Source: Nocardioides sp. GY 10113 (GTDB lineage Bacteria > Actinomycetota > Actinomycetes > Propionibacteriales > Nocardioidaceae). From it: a stretch of 64,000 nt of DNA. The stretch lies in contig NZ_STGK01000016.1 in the NCBI RefSeq assembly GCF_004919105.1, forward strand, positions 41,785 through 105,784. Reading direction: 5' to 3'. This document shows positions 30,914 to 38,632 of the stretch, piece after piece. The notes under the pieces are model-generated. The model had not been told where the DNA came from, searched no databases, and saw only the letters and a program-made list of their open reading frames with translations. Position 1 is the first letter of the stretch; each line of letters starts with the position of its first letter. The position numbers and the translations under genes are program-made.

Positions 30914-31864
30914 TCAGGCGAGGGCGCGGACCACCGCGCTCGGGCTGGGTCGGCCGAGCTGGCCGGCCATCCACACGCTGGTCGCCGCCACGGCGTCCAG
31001 GTCGACGCCGTGCTCGATCCCCAGTCCGGTGAGGAACCAGAGCAGGTCCTCGGTGGCCAGGTTGCCGGTGGCGCTGTGCGCGTACGGGCAGCCGCCCAGG
31101 CCGCCGGCGCTGGCGTCGTACGTCGTGACGCCGGCCTGCAGGCCGGCGTGGACGTTGGTGAGCGCCTGGCCGTAGGTGTCGTGGAAGTGCAGGGCGAGCC
31201 GCTCGGGGCCGACCCCGGCGTCGCCGAAGGCCTCGACCAGGGCGCGGACGTGGCCGGGGGTGGCCACGCCGATGGTGTCGCCGAGGCTGAGCTGGTCCGC
31301 GCCGAGGGTGAGCAGGTGGGTGCCGACACCGACCACCTGGTCGACGTCGACGGCGCCCTCCCAGGGATCGCCGAAGCACATCGAGACGTAGCCGCGCACC
31401 GTCAGCCCGGCGTCGCGCGCTCGCACCATCGTCGGCTGGAACATCTCGAACTGGCTGGTCAGCGTGCGGTTGAGGTTCTTCTGCGCGAAGGTCTCGGTGG
31501 CGCTGGCGAAGACCGCGACGTGCCGCATCCCCAGCGCCAGCGCCCGGTCCAGGCCGCGCTCGTTGGGCACCAGCACCGGCAGCTCGCGAGCGGTGTCGCC
31601 GAGGTCGGCGACCAGCCCGGTCATCAGGTCGGCGGCATCGGCCAGCTGGGGCACCCACTTCGGGTGCACGAAGCTGGTCGCCTCCACGATCGGCAGGCCG
31701 GCGGCGAGCAGGCGGCGCACGAACTCCGCCTTGACCTCGGTCGGCACCGTCGTCGCCTCGTTCTGCAGGCCGTCGCGGGGGCCGACCTCGTAGATGGTGA
31801 CCCGGTCGGGGAGGCCGGGCTCGGGGACCACCATCGGCAGCGGCCGCCCGGCCGGGCCGCTCAC
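30914..31864 (-). CDS. hydroxymethylglutaryl-CoA lyase family protein
   Basis: The 316-residue TIM-barrel enzyme cleaves 3-hydroxy-3-methylglutaryl-CoA to acetoacetate and acetyl-CoA, the last step of leucine breakdown. Signatures are YEVGPRDGLQNEATTVP (substrate Arg-Asp), EATSFVHPKWVPQ, SLGDTIGVATP, LALHFHDTYGQALTNV (metal His pair) and GGLGGCPYAHSATGN with the catalytic Cys. It overlaps the carboxylase alpha gene by four bases. The three genes HMG-CoA lyase, alpha and beta carboxylase form one operon, so the pathway from 3-methylcrotonyl-CoA onwards is likely, with a hydratase encoded elsewhere. Confidence 0.92.
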   Translation of the reverse strand: MSGPAGRPLPMVVPEPGLPDRVTIYEVGPRDGLQNEATTVPTEVKAEFVRRLLAAGLPIVEATSFVHPKWVPQLADAADLMTGLVADLGDTARELPVLVPNERGLDRALALGMRHVAVFASATETFAQKNLNRTLTSQFEMFQPTMVRARDAGLTVRGYVSMCFGDPWEGAVDVDQVVGVGTHLLTLGADQLSLGDTIGVATPGHVRALVEAFGDAGVGPERLALHFHDTYGQALTNVHAGLQAGVTTYDASAGGLGGCPYAHSATGNLATEDLLWFLTGLGIEHGVDLDAVAATSVWMAGQLGRPSPSAVVRALA

Positions 31865-33720
31865 GACGCCTCCACCACGAACAGCGGCGCGCCGAGGGCG
31901 ACCTGATCGGCGACCGCCGCGGTCACGGCGGTGACCGTGCCGTCGTACGGCGCCTTGAGCGCCAGCTCCATCTTCATCGCCTCGACCACGCCCAGCACCT
32001 GTCCCTCGACGACCCGGTCGCCGGCGGCGACGCGGACGTCCAGCACGGTACCGGGCATCGGCGAGGCGACCGTGCCGTCGCCGGCTCCGGCGCCGTGGTC
32101 GGTGGTCGCCTCGGCGCGGGTGAAGACGTGGCGCTGGCCGCGGTGCACCAGCTCGACGCGGTGCGGGCCGACCTTGGCGCGGACGCCGTTCGGCGCGGGC
32201 GCGACGGGTGCGGGCAGCGTGACCACGCCGTCGGTGAACTCCACGATCGCCGGCGCCGGCGCCCCGCCGAGGCGGAAGCCGTCCGAGGCGAACGGGCCGG
32301 CGGCGACCCGCTGGGCGTCGAACCAGAGCCGGGCGGCGACCTCGCGGGCCTCGCTCGGGTCCGGGGTCGGGACGTCGTGGCGGTCCAGCCAGGCGGTGTC
32401 GATCTCGCCGGCGGCGAACGGCTCGCCGGCGGCCAGCTCGCGCAGGAAGCCGGTGTTGGTGGTCAGCCCCAGGATCGCGGTGTCGTCGAGCGCGGCCACC
32501 AGGTTCCGGCGGGCGGCCTCGCGGTCGGCGCCGCGGACGATCACCTTGCCGAGCATCGGGTCGTAGGAGGTGGAGACCACCTGGCCCGACTCCAGCGCGT
32601 GGTCGACCCTCGGCCTCGAGGCTCGCTGCGCTCGCACCTCGACCAGCGGGTCCTCATCGGGCCAGTGCACCTCGGTCGCGGTGCCGGCCTGGGGCAGGAA
32701 GCCCGCGTACGCGTCCTCCGCGTAGACCCGCGCCTCCATCGCGTGCCCGACCGGGCCGCCGTTGCCGGCCTCGATCCCGAGCGGCTCGCCCTGCGCGACC
32801 CGCAGCTGGGCGGCGACCAGGTCCAGGTCGCCGCAGACGATCTCGGTGACCGGGTGCTCGACCTGGAGCCGGGTGTTCATCTCCAGGAAGTAGAACTCCC
32901 CCGTGTCGGCGTCGAGCAGGAACTCCACCGTCCCGGCACCCGTGTAGCCGACGGAGCTGCCGAGCGCGACCGCGGCGTCGTGGATCCGCTCCCGGACGTC
33001 GCTGGGCAGGTACGGCGCCGGCGCCTCCTCGATCACCTTCTGGTGCCGCCGCTGGACCGAGCACTCGCGGGTGAGCAGGTGGATGACGCTCCCGCGGGTG
33101 TCCCCGAGCAGCTGGACCTCGATGTGGCGACCGCGCTCGACGTACTTCTCGATGAGCAGGGTGTCGTCACCGAAGGCGGAGGCCGACTCGCGACCCGCGG
33201 CGGCCACCGCCTCGTCGAACTCCGCCGCGGACCGGACGACGCGCATCCCCTTGCCGCCGCCGCCCGCCGCGGCCTTGACCAGCACCGGGTAGGCGAAGGC
33301 GCTCGGATCCGCCTCCAGGTCGTACGACGGCACGACCGGTACGCCGGCGGCGACCGCGAGGTCGCGCGCGGCGTCCTTGCGACCCATCCGCTCGATCACC
33401 TCGGGCGTGGGGCCGACCCAGGTCAGCCCGGCCCCGGCGACCGCACGGGCGAAGCCGGCGTTCTCGCTGAGGAAGCCGTAGCCGGGGTGGATCGCGTCGG
33501 CGCCGGCCTGCTGGGCCGCGGCGATGACCGCGGCACCGTCGAGGTAGCTCGGCACGTGCACGCTCGTGTCGGCGGCCCGGGCGTGCGGGGCGTTCGCGTC
33601 GGCGTCGGTGACGACGGCGACCGTGCGCAGGCCCAGCTCACGGCAGGTGCGGAAGACGCGGAGCGCGATCTCGCCGCGGTTGGCGACGAGGACGCTCGTG
33701 ATCGTGGGGGTGTTCGTCAT
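31861..33720 (-). CDS. acyl-CoA carboxylase alpha subunit (biotin carboxylase plus BCCP), 3-methylcrotonyl-CoA type
   Basis: The 619-residue protein has a biotin-carboxylase half (VLVANRGEIALRVFRTCRELG; ATP-grasp loop AAAGGGGKGMRVV; FLEMNTRLQVEHPVTE) and a C-terminal biotinyl domain with EAMKMEL, where Lys583 carries biotin. It carboxylates biotin and passes it to the beta subunit. The company of HMG-CoA lyase argues for methylcrotonyl-CoA. At about residues 357-371 the sequence LVEVRAQRASRP interrupts the normally continuous WPDE...RVDHALESG region; it is encoded by a family S repeat unit. The reading frame is intact, so the enzyme is probably active. Confidence 0.9.
   Translation of the reverse strand: MTNTPTITSVLVANRGEIALRVFRTCRELGLRTVAVVTDADANAPHARAADTSVHVPSYLDGAAVIAAAQQAGADAIHPGYGFLSENAGFARAVAGAGLTWVGPTPEVIERMGRKDAARDLAVAAGVPVVPSYDLEADPSAFAYPVLVKAAAGGGGKGMRVVRSAAEFDEAVAAAGRESASAFGDDTLLIEKYVERGRHIEVQLLGDTRGSVIHLLTRECSVQRRHQKVIEEAPAPYLPSDVRERIHDAAVALGSSVGYTGAGTVEFLLDADTGEFYFLEMNTRLQVEHPVTEIVCGDLDLVAAQLRVAQGEPLGIEAGNGGPVGHAMEARVYAEDAYAGFLPQAGTATEVHWPDEDPLVEVRAQRASRPRVDHALESGQVVSTSYDPMLGKVIVRGADREAARRNLVAALDDTAILGLTTNTGFLRELAAGEPFAAGEIDTAWLDRHDVPTPDPSEAREVAARLWFDAQRVAAGPFASDGFRLGGAPAPAIVEFTDGVVTLPAPVAPAPNGVRAKVGPHRVELVHRGQRHVFTRAEATTDHGAGAGDGTVASPMPGTVLDVRVAAGDRVVEGQVLGVVEAMKMELALKAPYDGTVTAVTAAVADQVALGAPLFVVEAS
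32608..32649. repeat. family S palindromic repeat in frame inside the carboxylase alpha gene
   Basis: CCTCGAGGCTCGCTGCGCTC and the following GCACCTCGACCAGCGG match the intergenic family S unit at 17771/55056. The unit adds about 12-14 residues (including VEVRAQRASRP) to the protein without breaking the frame. Confidence 0.8.
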
Positions 33721-33727
33721 CGGTGGC

Positions 33728-35329
33728 TCACATCCGGAAGATGCCGTAGGACGGCTCGGGCACGGGCGCGTGGCTGGTGGCCTCCAGGGCCATCCCGAGC
33801 ACGCGACGGGTGTCGGCGGGGTCGATGATCCCGTCGTCCCAGAGCCGGGCGGAGGCGTAGTAGGCGGAGCCCTGCTCGTCGTACTGCTCCCGGATCGGGT
33901 CCTTGAACGACTCCTCGTCCTCGGCGCTCCACTCGCCACCGCGGGCCTCGATGCCGTCGCGTCGGACGGTGGCCAGCACGCTGGCGGCCTGCTCGCCGCC
34001 CATCACCGAGATCCGGGCGTTGGGCCACATCCACAGGAACCGCGGGTCGTAGGCGCGCCCGCACATGCCGTAGTTGCCGGCGCCGAACGAGCCGCCGATG
34101 ACCACGGTGAACTTCGGGACGACCGAGCAGGCGACCGCGGTGACGAGCTTGGCGCCGTCGCGGGCGATGCCGCGGTTCTCGTAGTCGCGACCGACCATGA
34201 ATCCGGAGATGTTCTGCAGGAAGACCAGCGGGATGCCGCGCTGGTTGCACAGCTCGACGAAGTGCGCACCCTTGAGCGCGGACTCGCTGAACAGGATGCC
34301 GTTGTTGGCGACGATGCCGACCTTGTGGCCGTGGATCTCGGCGAACGCGCAGACCAGGGTGTCGCCGTAGAGCTGCTTGAACTCCTGGAAGCGGGAGCCG
34401 TCGACGATCCGCTTGATCACCTCGCGCACGTCGTACGGGGTGCGGGTGGAGGTGGGCACCACGTCGTACAGGGTCTCGGGGGCCTCGAGCGGCTCCTCGA
34501 CCTCCGCGCCACCGGTGGTGGAGGTGCGAGCGGAGCGAGCCTCGAAGCCTCCGGTGGCGGGGAGCGTGTCGACGATGCCGCGCAGGATCTGCAGGGCGTG
34601 GGCGTCGTCCTCGGCGAGGTGGTCGACGACCCCGGAGGTGCGGGCGTGCACCTCGCCGCCGCCGAGCTCCTCGGCGGTGACGACCTCGCCGGTCGCGGCC
34701 TTCACCAGCGGCGGGCCGCCGAGGAAGATCGTGCCCTGGTTCTTCACGATCACGGTCTCGTCGGCCATCGCCGGGACGTAGGCGCCGCCGGCGGTGCAGG
34801 AGCCCATCACCGCCGCGATCTGCGGGATGCCCTTGGCCGACATGTTGGCCTGGTTGAAGAAGATCCGGCCGAAGTGCTCGCGGTCGGGGAAGACCTCGTC
34901 CTGCATCGGCAGGAACGCGCCGCCGGAGTCGACCAGGTAGAGGCAGGGCAGCCGGTTCTCGGCGGCGATCGCCTGGGCGCGCAGGTGCTTCTTGACCGTG
35001 ATCGGGTAGTAGGTGCCGCCCTTGACGGTGGCGTCGTTGGCGACGATCACGCAGGTGCGCCCCTGGACGCGGCCGATGCCGGCGACGGCGCCCGCGGCGG
35101 GGACGGCGTAGGGGTCCTCGCCGGAGGCGTCGTACATCCCGTACGCCGCCAGCGGCGCGATCTCCAGGAACGGGCTGCCGGGGTCGAGCAGGCGGTCCAC
35201 GCGGTCGCGGGCGAGCAGCTTGCCGCGCTGCGTGTGCTTGTCGCGGGCGGACTCGCTGCCGCCCTGGCGGACCCGGGCGAGGCGGTCGCGGAGCTCGGCG
35301 GCGAGCTCGCGGAGTGTCGGTTCGGCCAC
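33728..35329 (-). CDS. acyl-CoA carboxylase beta (carboxyltransferase) subunit, 3-methylcrotonyl-CoA type
   Basis: The 533-residue crotonase-fold protein has the acyl-CoA and carboxybiotin halves expected of this family: GGTYYPITVKKHLRAQ, MGSCTAGGAYVPAMADE, and the second oxyanion segment GGSFGAGNYGMCGRAYDPRF. This form is closest to methylcrotonyl-CoA carboxylase beta (YLVDSGGAFLP, EVFPDREHFGRIF). It completes carboxyl transfer to the acyl-CoA. At about residues 256-273 there is GGFEARSARTSTTGG, encoded by a family S repeat and not part of the usual family sequence. The GTG start is directly downstream of a palindrome covering the promoter. It is the first gene of the operon. Confidence 0.92.
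   Translation of the reverse strand: MAEPTLRELAAELRDRLARVRQGGSESARDKHTQRGKLLARDRVDRLLDPGSPFLEIAPLAAYGMYDASGEDPYAVPAAGAVAGIGRVQGRTCVIVANDATVKGGTYYPITVKKHLRAQAIAAENRLPCLYLVDSGGAFLPMQDEVFPDREHFGRIFFNQANMSAKGIPQIAAVMGSCTAGGAYVPAMADETVIVKNQGTIFLGGPPLVKAATGEVVTAEELGGGEVHARTSGVVDHLAEDDAHALQILRGIVDTLPATGGFEARSARTSTTGGAEVEEPLEAPETLYDVVPTSTRTPYDVREVIKRIVDGSRFQEFKQLYGDTLVCAFAEIHGHKVGIVANNGILFSESALKGAHFVELCNQRGIPLVFLQNISGFMVGRDYENRGIARDGAKLVTAVACSVVPKFTVVIGGSFGAGNYGMCGRAYDPRFLWMWPNARISVMGGEQAASVLATVRRDGIEARGGEWSAEDEESFKDPIREQYDEQGSAYYASARLWDDGIIDPADTRRVLGMALEATSHAPVPEPSYGIFRM
34512..34557. repeat. family S palindromic repeat in frame inside the carboxylase beta gene
   Basis: CCGGTGGTGGAGGTGCGAGC, then GGAGCGAGCCTCGAAGCC, matches the intergenic family S unit almost base for base. 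It encodes GFEARSARTSTTGG in frame on the minus strand. Confidence 0.85.
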
Positions 35330-35337
35330 GACGATGA

Positions 35338-35366
35338 GGTTAACGATCGCTAACCACCGCGGTCAA
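35338..35366 (-). promoter_or_regulatory. promoter with TetR-type operator in front of the carboxylase operon
   Basis: On the minus strand TTGACC (35366-35361), a 17-bp spacer and TTAACC (35343-35338) form a promoter ending close to the GTG at 35329. The 18-bp near-palindrome GGTTAACGATCGCTAACC (35338-35355) covers the -10 and most of the spacer, as expected for a repressor site. The divergent TetR gene is the natural candidate regulator. Confidence 0.6.
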
Positions 35367-35420
35367 TGGACCGCGGCCGGCGGTTCCGGCCGGGTGCGGC
35401 CGCTCGCAGTGAACGGCCGC

Positions 35421-35426
35421 TAACCT
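35421..35426 (+). promoter_or_regulatory. -10 box TAACCT for the TetR gene
   Basis: TAACCT is six bases before the ATG at 35433. CGCTAACC around it resembles a half of the carboxylase operator, so the TetR protein may also control itself. Confidence 0.5.
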
Positions 35427-35432
35427 TCGGGC

Positions 35433-35996
35433 ATGGCGGAGGGCACCCGGCGACAGCAGATCCTGGCCACGGCCGCCGACCTGTTCGCCGCACGCGGCTT
35501 CCACGGGGTCTCCGTCGCCGAGATCGGCGCCGCCGTGGGGATCAGCGGGCCGGCGCTCTACAAGCACTTCTCCTCCAAGCAGGCGATGCTCGCCGAGATG
35601 CTGGTCTCGATCAGCGAGGAGCTGCTCTCGGTGGGGCGGTCGCGCGTGGCCCGCGCGGACGGGGACCCGGCGGCGGCGCTGCGAGGACTGGTCGACTGGC
35701 ACGTGGACTTCGCCCTGGGGAACCGCGCGCTGATCGTGGTCCAGGACCGCGACTGGGAGTCGCTGCCCTCGGCGGCCCGGACCCAGGTGCGCGACCTGCA
35801 ACGGGCGTACGTCGACCTCTGGGCCTCGCAGCTGCGCCTGCTCCAGCCGTCGCTGGACGCCGGCGCGGCCCACGCGGCCGCCCAGGCGGTGTTCGGGCTG
35901 CTCAACTCCACGCCGCGCGCGGGCGGGTCGATCTCCGACGCGGCGCTGCGCGACGTGCTGGTGGCGATGGCGCTGCGCGCGCTCGGCGTGGGCTGA
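35433..35996 (+). CDS. TetR family transcriptional regulator
   Basis: The 187-residue repressor has an N-terminal helix-turn-helix (RQQILATAADLFAARGFHGV, VAEIGAAVGISGPALYKHFS, residues about 7-47) and an all-helical ligand domain (LVDWHVDFALGNRALIVVQD, FGLLNSTPRAGG). YKHFSSKQAMLAEML and the NSTPR segment are typical of TetR regulators beside acyl-CoA metabolic genes in actinobacteria. It is divergent from the carboxylase/HMG-CoA-lyase operon and shares the palindrome-bearing intergenic region with it. The likely ligand is an acyl-CoA of leucine breakdown, by context only. Confidence 0.92.
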   Translation: MAEGTRRQQILATAADLFAARGFHGVSVAEIGAAVGISGPALYKHFSSKQAMLAEMLVSISEELLSVGRSRVARADGDPAAALRGLVDWHVDFALGNRALIVVQDRDWESLPSAARTQVRDLQRAYVDLWASQLRLLQPSLDAGAAHAAAQAVFGLLNSTPRAGGSISDAALRDVLVAMALRALGVG

Positions 35997-36048
35997 CGCG
36001 AGCCGGGGGCAAGGCCCGCCGAGCCGGGGGTGAGGGCAGGCGCCGAGC

Positions 36049-36090
36049 GGGTCGTGTGCCTCAGGCTGCTCTTGGGTCACACCGTTCGGG
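36049..36090. repeat. degenerate family P repeat
   Basis: GGGTCGTGTGCCTCAGGC forms the left arm, but the right arm is reduced to GGGTCACACCG. It lies between two convergent genes and is probably a decayed copy. Confidence 0.6.
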
Positions 36091-36107
36091 GTTTCCTGCA
36101 GCAGCCC

Positions 36108-37733
36108 TCACACCCCCACCGGCACCCGCTCCAGCACGCGCCCCAGGTCCAACCCAGCCGGCAGCGTCCCGAACGCGCTCCCCCAGTCCCCCGCGAAGCG
36201 CGTCGCGCAGAACGCATCCGCGACCGGCGACCCGGCCTTCAGCAGCTGCGCACCGGCGAAGACCAGCGCCACCTGCTCCACGATCCGCCGCGCGCGCAGC
36301 TCGAGGTCGTCGAACGCGGTGAGCTCCTTCCTCAGCGCGGCCAGCGCGGCGTCGTACCGAGGATCGAGGCCGGCGGCGGAGTCCACCTCGGCGAAGAACG
36401 CGTCCACCGACTCCGGCTCCCGGCCCATCGCGCGCAGCACGTCGAGCGCGGCGACGTTGCCCGATCCCTCCCAGATGGAGAGCAGCGGCATCTCCCGGTA
36501 GATCCGCGCCAGGTCGAAGTCCTCGACGTACCCGTTGCCACCGAGGCACTCCAGGGCCTCGCCGACGACCATCGGGGCGCGCTTGCAGACGTGGTACTTG
36601 GTGGCCGCCAGCGCGAGCCGCCGCAACGCACCCTCCCCACGGTCGCCGCGGATCGCGCGGTCGTTGGCGCCGGCCAGGCGCAGCATCGCGGTCGTCGCGG
36701 CCTCGGACTCCACCTGCAGATCGGCCAGCACGTTGCGCATCAGGGGCTGGTCGATCAGCAGCTTGCCGAAGGCGGAGCGGTGCCGCGCGTGATGGGCGGC
36801 GTGGGTGAGCGCGTTGCGCATCCCGGACGCGGATCCGATGACGCAGTCCAGCCGGGTCATGTTGACCATCTCGACGATCGTCTTCACCCCGCGACCCTCC
36901 TCGCCGACGAGCCAGCCGGTCGCGCCGTCGTACTCGATCTCGGACGAGGCGTTGGACCTGTTGCCGAGCTTGTCCTTGAGGCGGAGGAAGCGGATCGCGT
37001 TGCGCTCGCCGCCGGGCAGCACGCGCGGCAGCAGGAAGCACGACAGGCCGCCGGGCGCCTGGGCGAGCGTGAGGAACAGGTCCGACATCGGGGCGGAGGT
37101 GAACCACTTGTGGCCGACGATCCGATAGGCGCCCGGCTCGCCGGCGATCGGCGTCGCGCTGGTCGTGTTGGCCCGTACGTCGGAGCCGCCCTGCTTCTCG
37201 GTCATCGACATCCCGGCGATCAGGCCCGCCTTGGTCTCCGGGTCGCGCAGCCCGACGTCGTACGCGCGGTTGGTCAGCAGCGGCTCGAACCGCGCTGCCA
37301 GCTCCGGGTTCTGCCGCAGCGCCGGCACCACGGCGTACGTCATCGAGATCGGGCAGCCGTGACCGGCGTCCACGTTCCAGGCGAAGAACTTGGCGGCGCG
37401 GGCCACGTGCGCGCCGGGGCGCTCGTCGGACCACGGGGCGGCGTGGATGCCGTGCCCGACCGCGGTCTCCATGAGCTGGTGGTACGCCGGCACGTACTCC
37501 ACCTCGTCGACCCGGCGGCCGTAGCGGTCGTGGGTGTGCAGCCGCGGCGGCACCCGCTCGGCGAGACGACCCCAGTCCATCGCCTCCGCGGTGCCGGCGA
37601 GGCGCCCGACCTCGTCGATCTCGGACAGCGCCCAGCCGGCACCCTCGCGCTCGACGCCCTCGCGCAGGACGGGGTCGGCCGCCGTGTTGTGACCGATCAG
37701 CGGCGGGACCTGGTTGAAGACCTCGTGCGTCAT
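36108..37733 (-). CDS. acyl-CoA dehydrogenase, AidB-like
   Basis: The 541-residue flavoprotein has the length and order of AidB, longer than ordinary acyl-CoA dehydrogenases. The N-terminal MTHEVFNQVPPLIGHN matches AidB. FAD-binding MSMTEKQGGSDVRANTT and IVGHKWFTSAPMSD follow, and near the end the catalytic-Glu region IYREMPLLSIWEGSGN. AidB in E. coli binds DNA and is part of the adaptive response to alkylation, but many actinobacterial homologues work in fatty-acid or terpenoid catabolism. It is divergent from a PaaX-like regulator gene, with a tandem direct repeat between the two. Confidence 0.92.
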   Translation of the reverse strand: MTHEVFNQVPPLIGHNTAADPVLREGVEREGAGWALSEIDEVGRLAGTAEAMDWGRLAERVPPRLHTHDRYGRRVDEVEYVPAYHQLMETAVGHGIHAAPWSDERPGAHVARAAKFFAWNVDAGHGCPISMTYAVVPALRQNPELAARFEPLLTNRAYDVGLRDPETKAGLIAGMSMTEKQGGSDVRANTTSATPIAGEPGAYRIVGHKWFTSAPMSDLFLTLAQAPGGLSCFLLPRVLPGGERNAIRFLRLKDKLGNRSNASSEIEYDGATGWLVGEEGRGVKTIVEMVNMTRLDCVIGSASGMRNALTHAAHHARHRSAFGKLLIDQPLMRNVLADLQVESEAATTAMLRLAGANDRAIRGDRGEGALRRLALAATKYHVCKRAPMVVGEALECLGGNGYVEDFDLARIYREMPLLSIWEGSGNVAALDVLRAMGREPESVDAFFAEVDSAAGLDPRYDAALAALRKELTAFDDLELRARRIVEQVALVFAGAQLLKAGSPVADAFCATRFAGDWGSAFGTLPAGLDLGRVLERVPVGV

Positions 37734-37740
37734 GCGATCG

Positions 37741-37776
37741 ATGTTACGTTTCTGTCCACAACTGTGTCCACAACTG
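37741..37776. promoter_or_regulatory. tandem 12-bp direct repeat between the AidB-like and PaaX-like genes
   Basis: TGTCCACAACTG occurs twice back to back (37753-37764 and 37765-37776). To its left, TAACAT on the minus strand (37746-37741) lies seven bases before the AidB-like ATG. The repeats are likely binding sites for the adjacent PaaX-like regulator. Confidence 0.55.
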
Positions 37777-37791
37777 TTAGTAAAGGGAGTC

Positions 37792-38526
37792 GTGGTGGAG
37801 GCGTCGCTGACCCCGTTGCCCGCACGCTCGGTCGTGCTCAGCCTGATGCTCGGCTCCCACCCCGACCGCTGGACCCCGGCCCGGCTCGCCGCCGCGGCGC
37901 CGGTCTTCGGGATCGCGCCCGCCACGCTGCGGGTGGCGCTCAGCCGAGCCGTCGCCGCCGGCGACCTGCGCCGCGACGGCGGCGACTACGTGCTCGGCGA
38001 ACGGCTCGCGCGGCGCCAGCGCCACCAGGACGAGGCGGTCGAGGACGCCGAGTCGGGGTGGGGAGGAGGGTGGGACGGCGCCTGGGAGATGGCCGTCGTG
38101 ACCGTCACCGGGCGTTCCGGCGCCGAGCGCGCGGCGTTGCGGGAGACCCTCGCCGAGCACCGCCTGGCCGAGCTCCGGGAGGGGGTCTGGACCCGGCCCG
38201 CCAACCTGCGCCGACCGGCCTCCTACGCGGGCGACCCGGTGCTCACGACGTTCCGGTCCACACCGACCGGCGATCCGGCGGCCCTGGCCGCCGACCTGTG
38301 GGACCTCGCCGGCTGGGCGGCGACCGGGCGGCGGCTCGTGGCGACACTGACCGACGCCGAGGAGCCGGCGCTCCGCCTGGCCGCGGCGGCCGCCCTGGTC
38401 CGCCACCTCGCCGAGGACCCGCTGCTCCCGGCATCCCTTCTTCCCGAGTCCTGGCCCGGGGCGGAGCTGCGCGCCGCCTACGCGGCGTACGTCGCCGAGC
38501 TGAACGCCCTGCTGGCCACCCTCTGA
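37792..38526 (+). CDS. PaaX-like transcriptional regulator
   Basis: The 244-residue protein has the PaaX layout. The N-terminal winged helix reads ARSVVLSLMLGSHPDRWTPA, then FGIAPATLRVALSRAVAAGD and LRRDGGDYVLGERLARRQ (about residues 10-78). The C-terminal effector domain has WGGGWDGAWEMAVVTVTGRS and EHRLAELREGVWTRPANL. PaaX represses phenylacetate and related aryl/acyl-CoA pathways and is released by the CoA ester. The context with an AidB-like acyl-CoA dehydrogenase suggests an acyl-CoA ligand. The GTG start is preceded by AAAGGGAG. Confidence 0.85.
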   Translation: MVEASLTPLPARSVVLSLMLGSHPDRWTPARLAAAAPVFGIAPATLRVALSRAVAAGDLRRDGGDYVLGERLARRQRHQDEAVEDAESGWGGGWDGAWEMAVVTVTGRSGAERAALRETLAEHRLAELREGVWTRPANLRRPASYAGDPVLTTFRSTPTGDPAALAADLWDLAGWAATGRRLVATLTDAEEPALRLAAAAALVRHLAEDPLLPASLLPESWPGAELRAAYAAYVAELNALLATL

Positions 38527-38538
38527 CCCCGCCCATCC

Positions 38539-38632
38539 GCCGACTTGGGGTTTGTGGCGTCCCGAGTTGCGACCTGTGCACGCTGATTCGGCCATAACCC
38601 GCAACTCGGGGCGCCACAAACCCCAAGTCGGC
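38539..38632. repeat. 94-bp palindromic element (family C)
   Basis: Left arm GCCGACTTGGGGTTTGTGGC plus GTCCCGAGTTGCG pairs with CGCAACTCGGGGCGCC and ACAAACCCCAAGTCGGC, giving about 33 paired bases with few mismatches around a 28-base centre. It fills the gap between the PaaX-like gene and the SWIM gene and ends next to the latter's stop codon. A single copy is present in this window. Confidence 0.8.
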
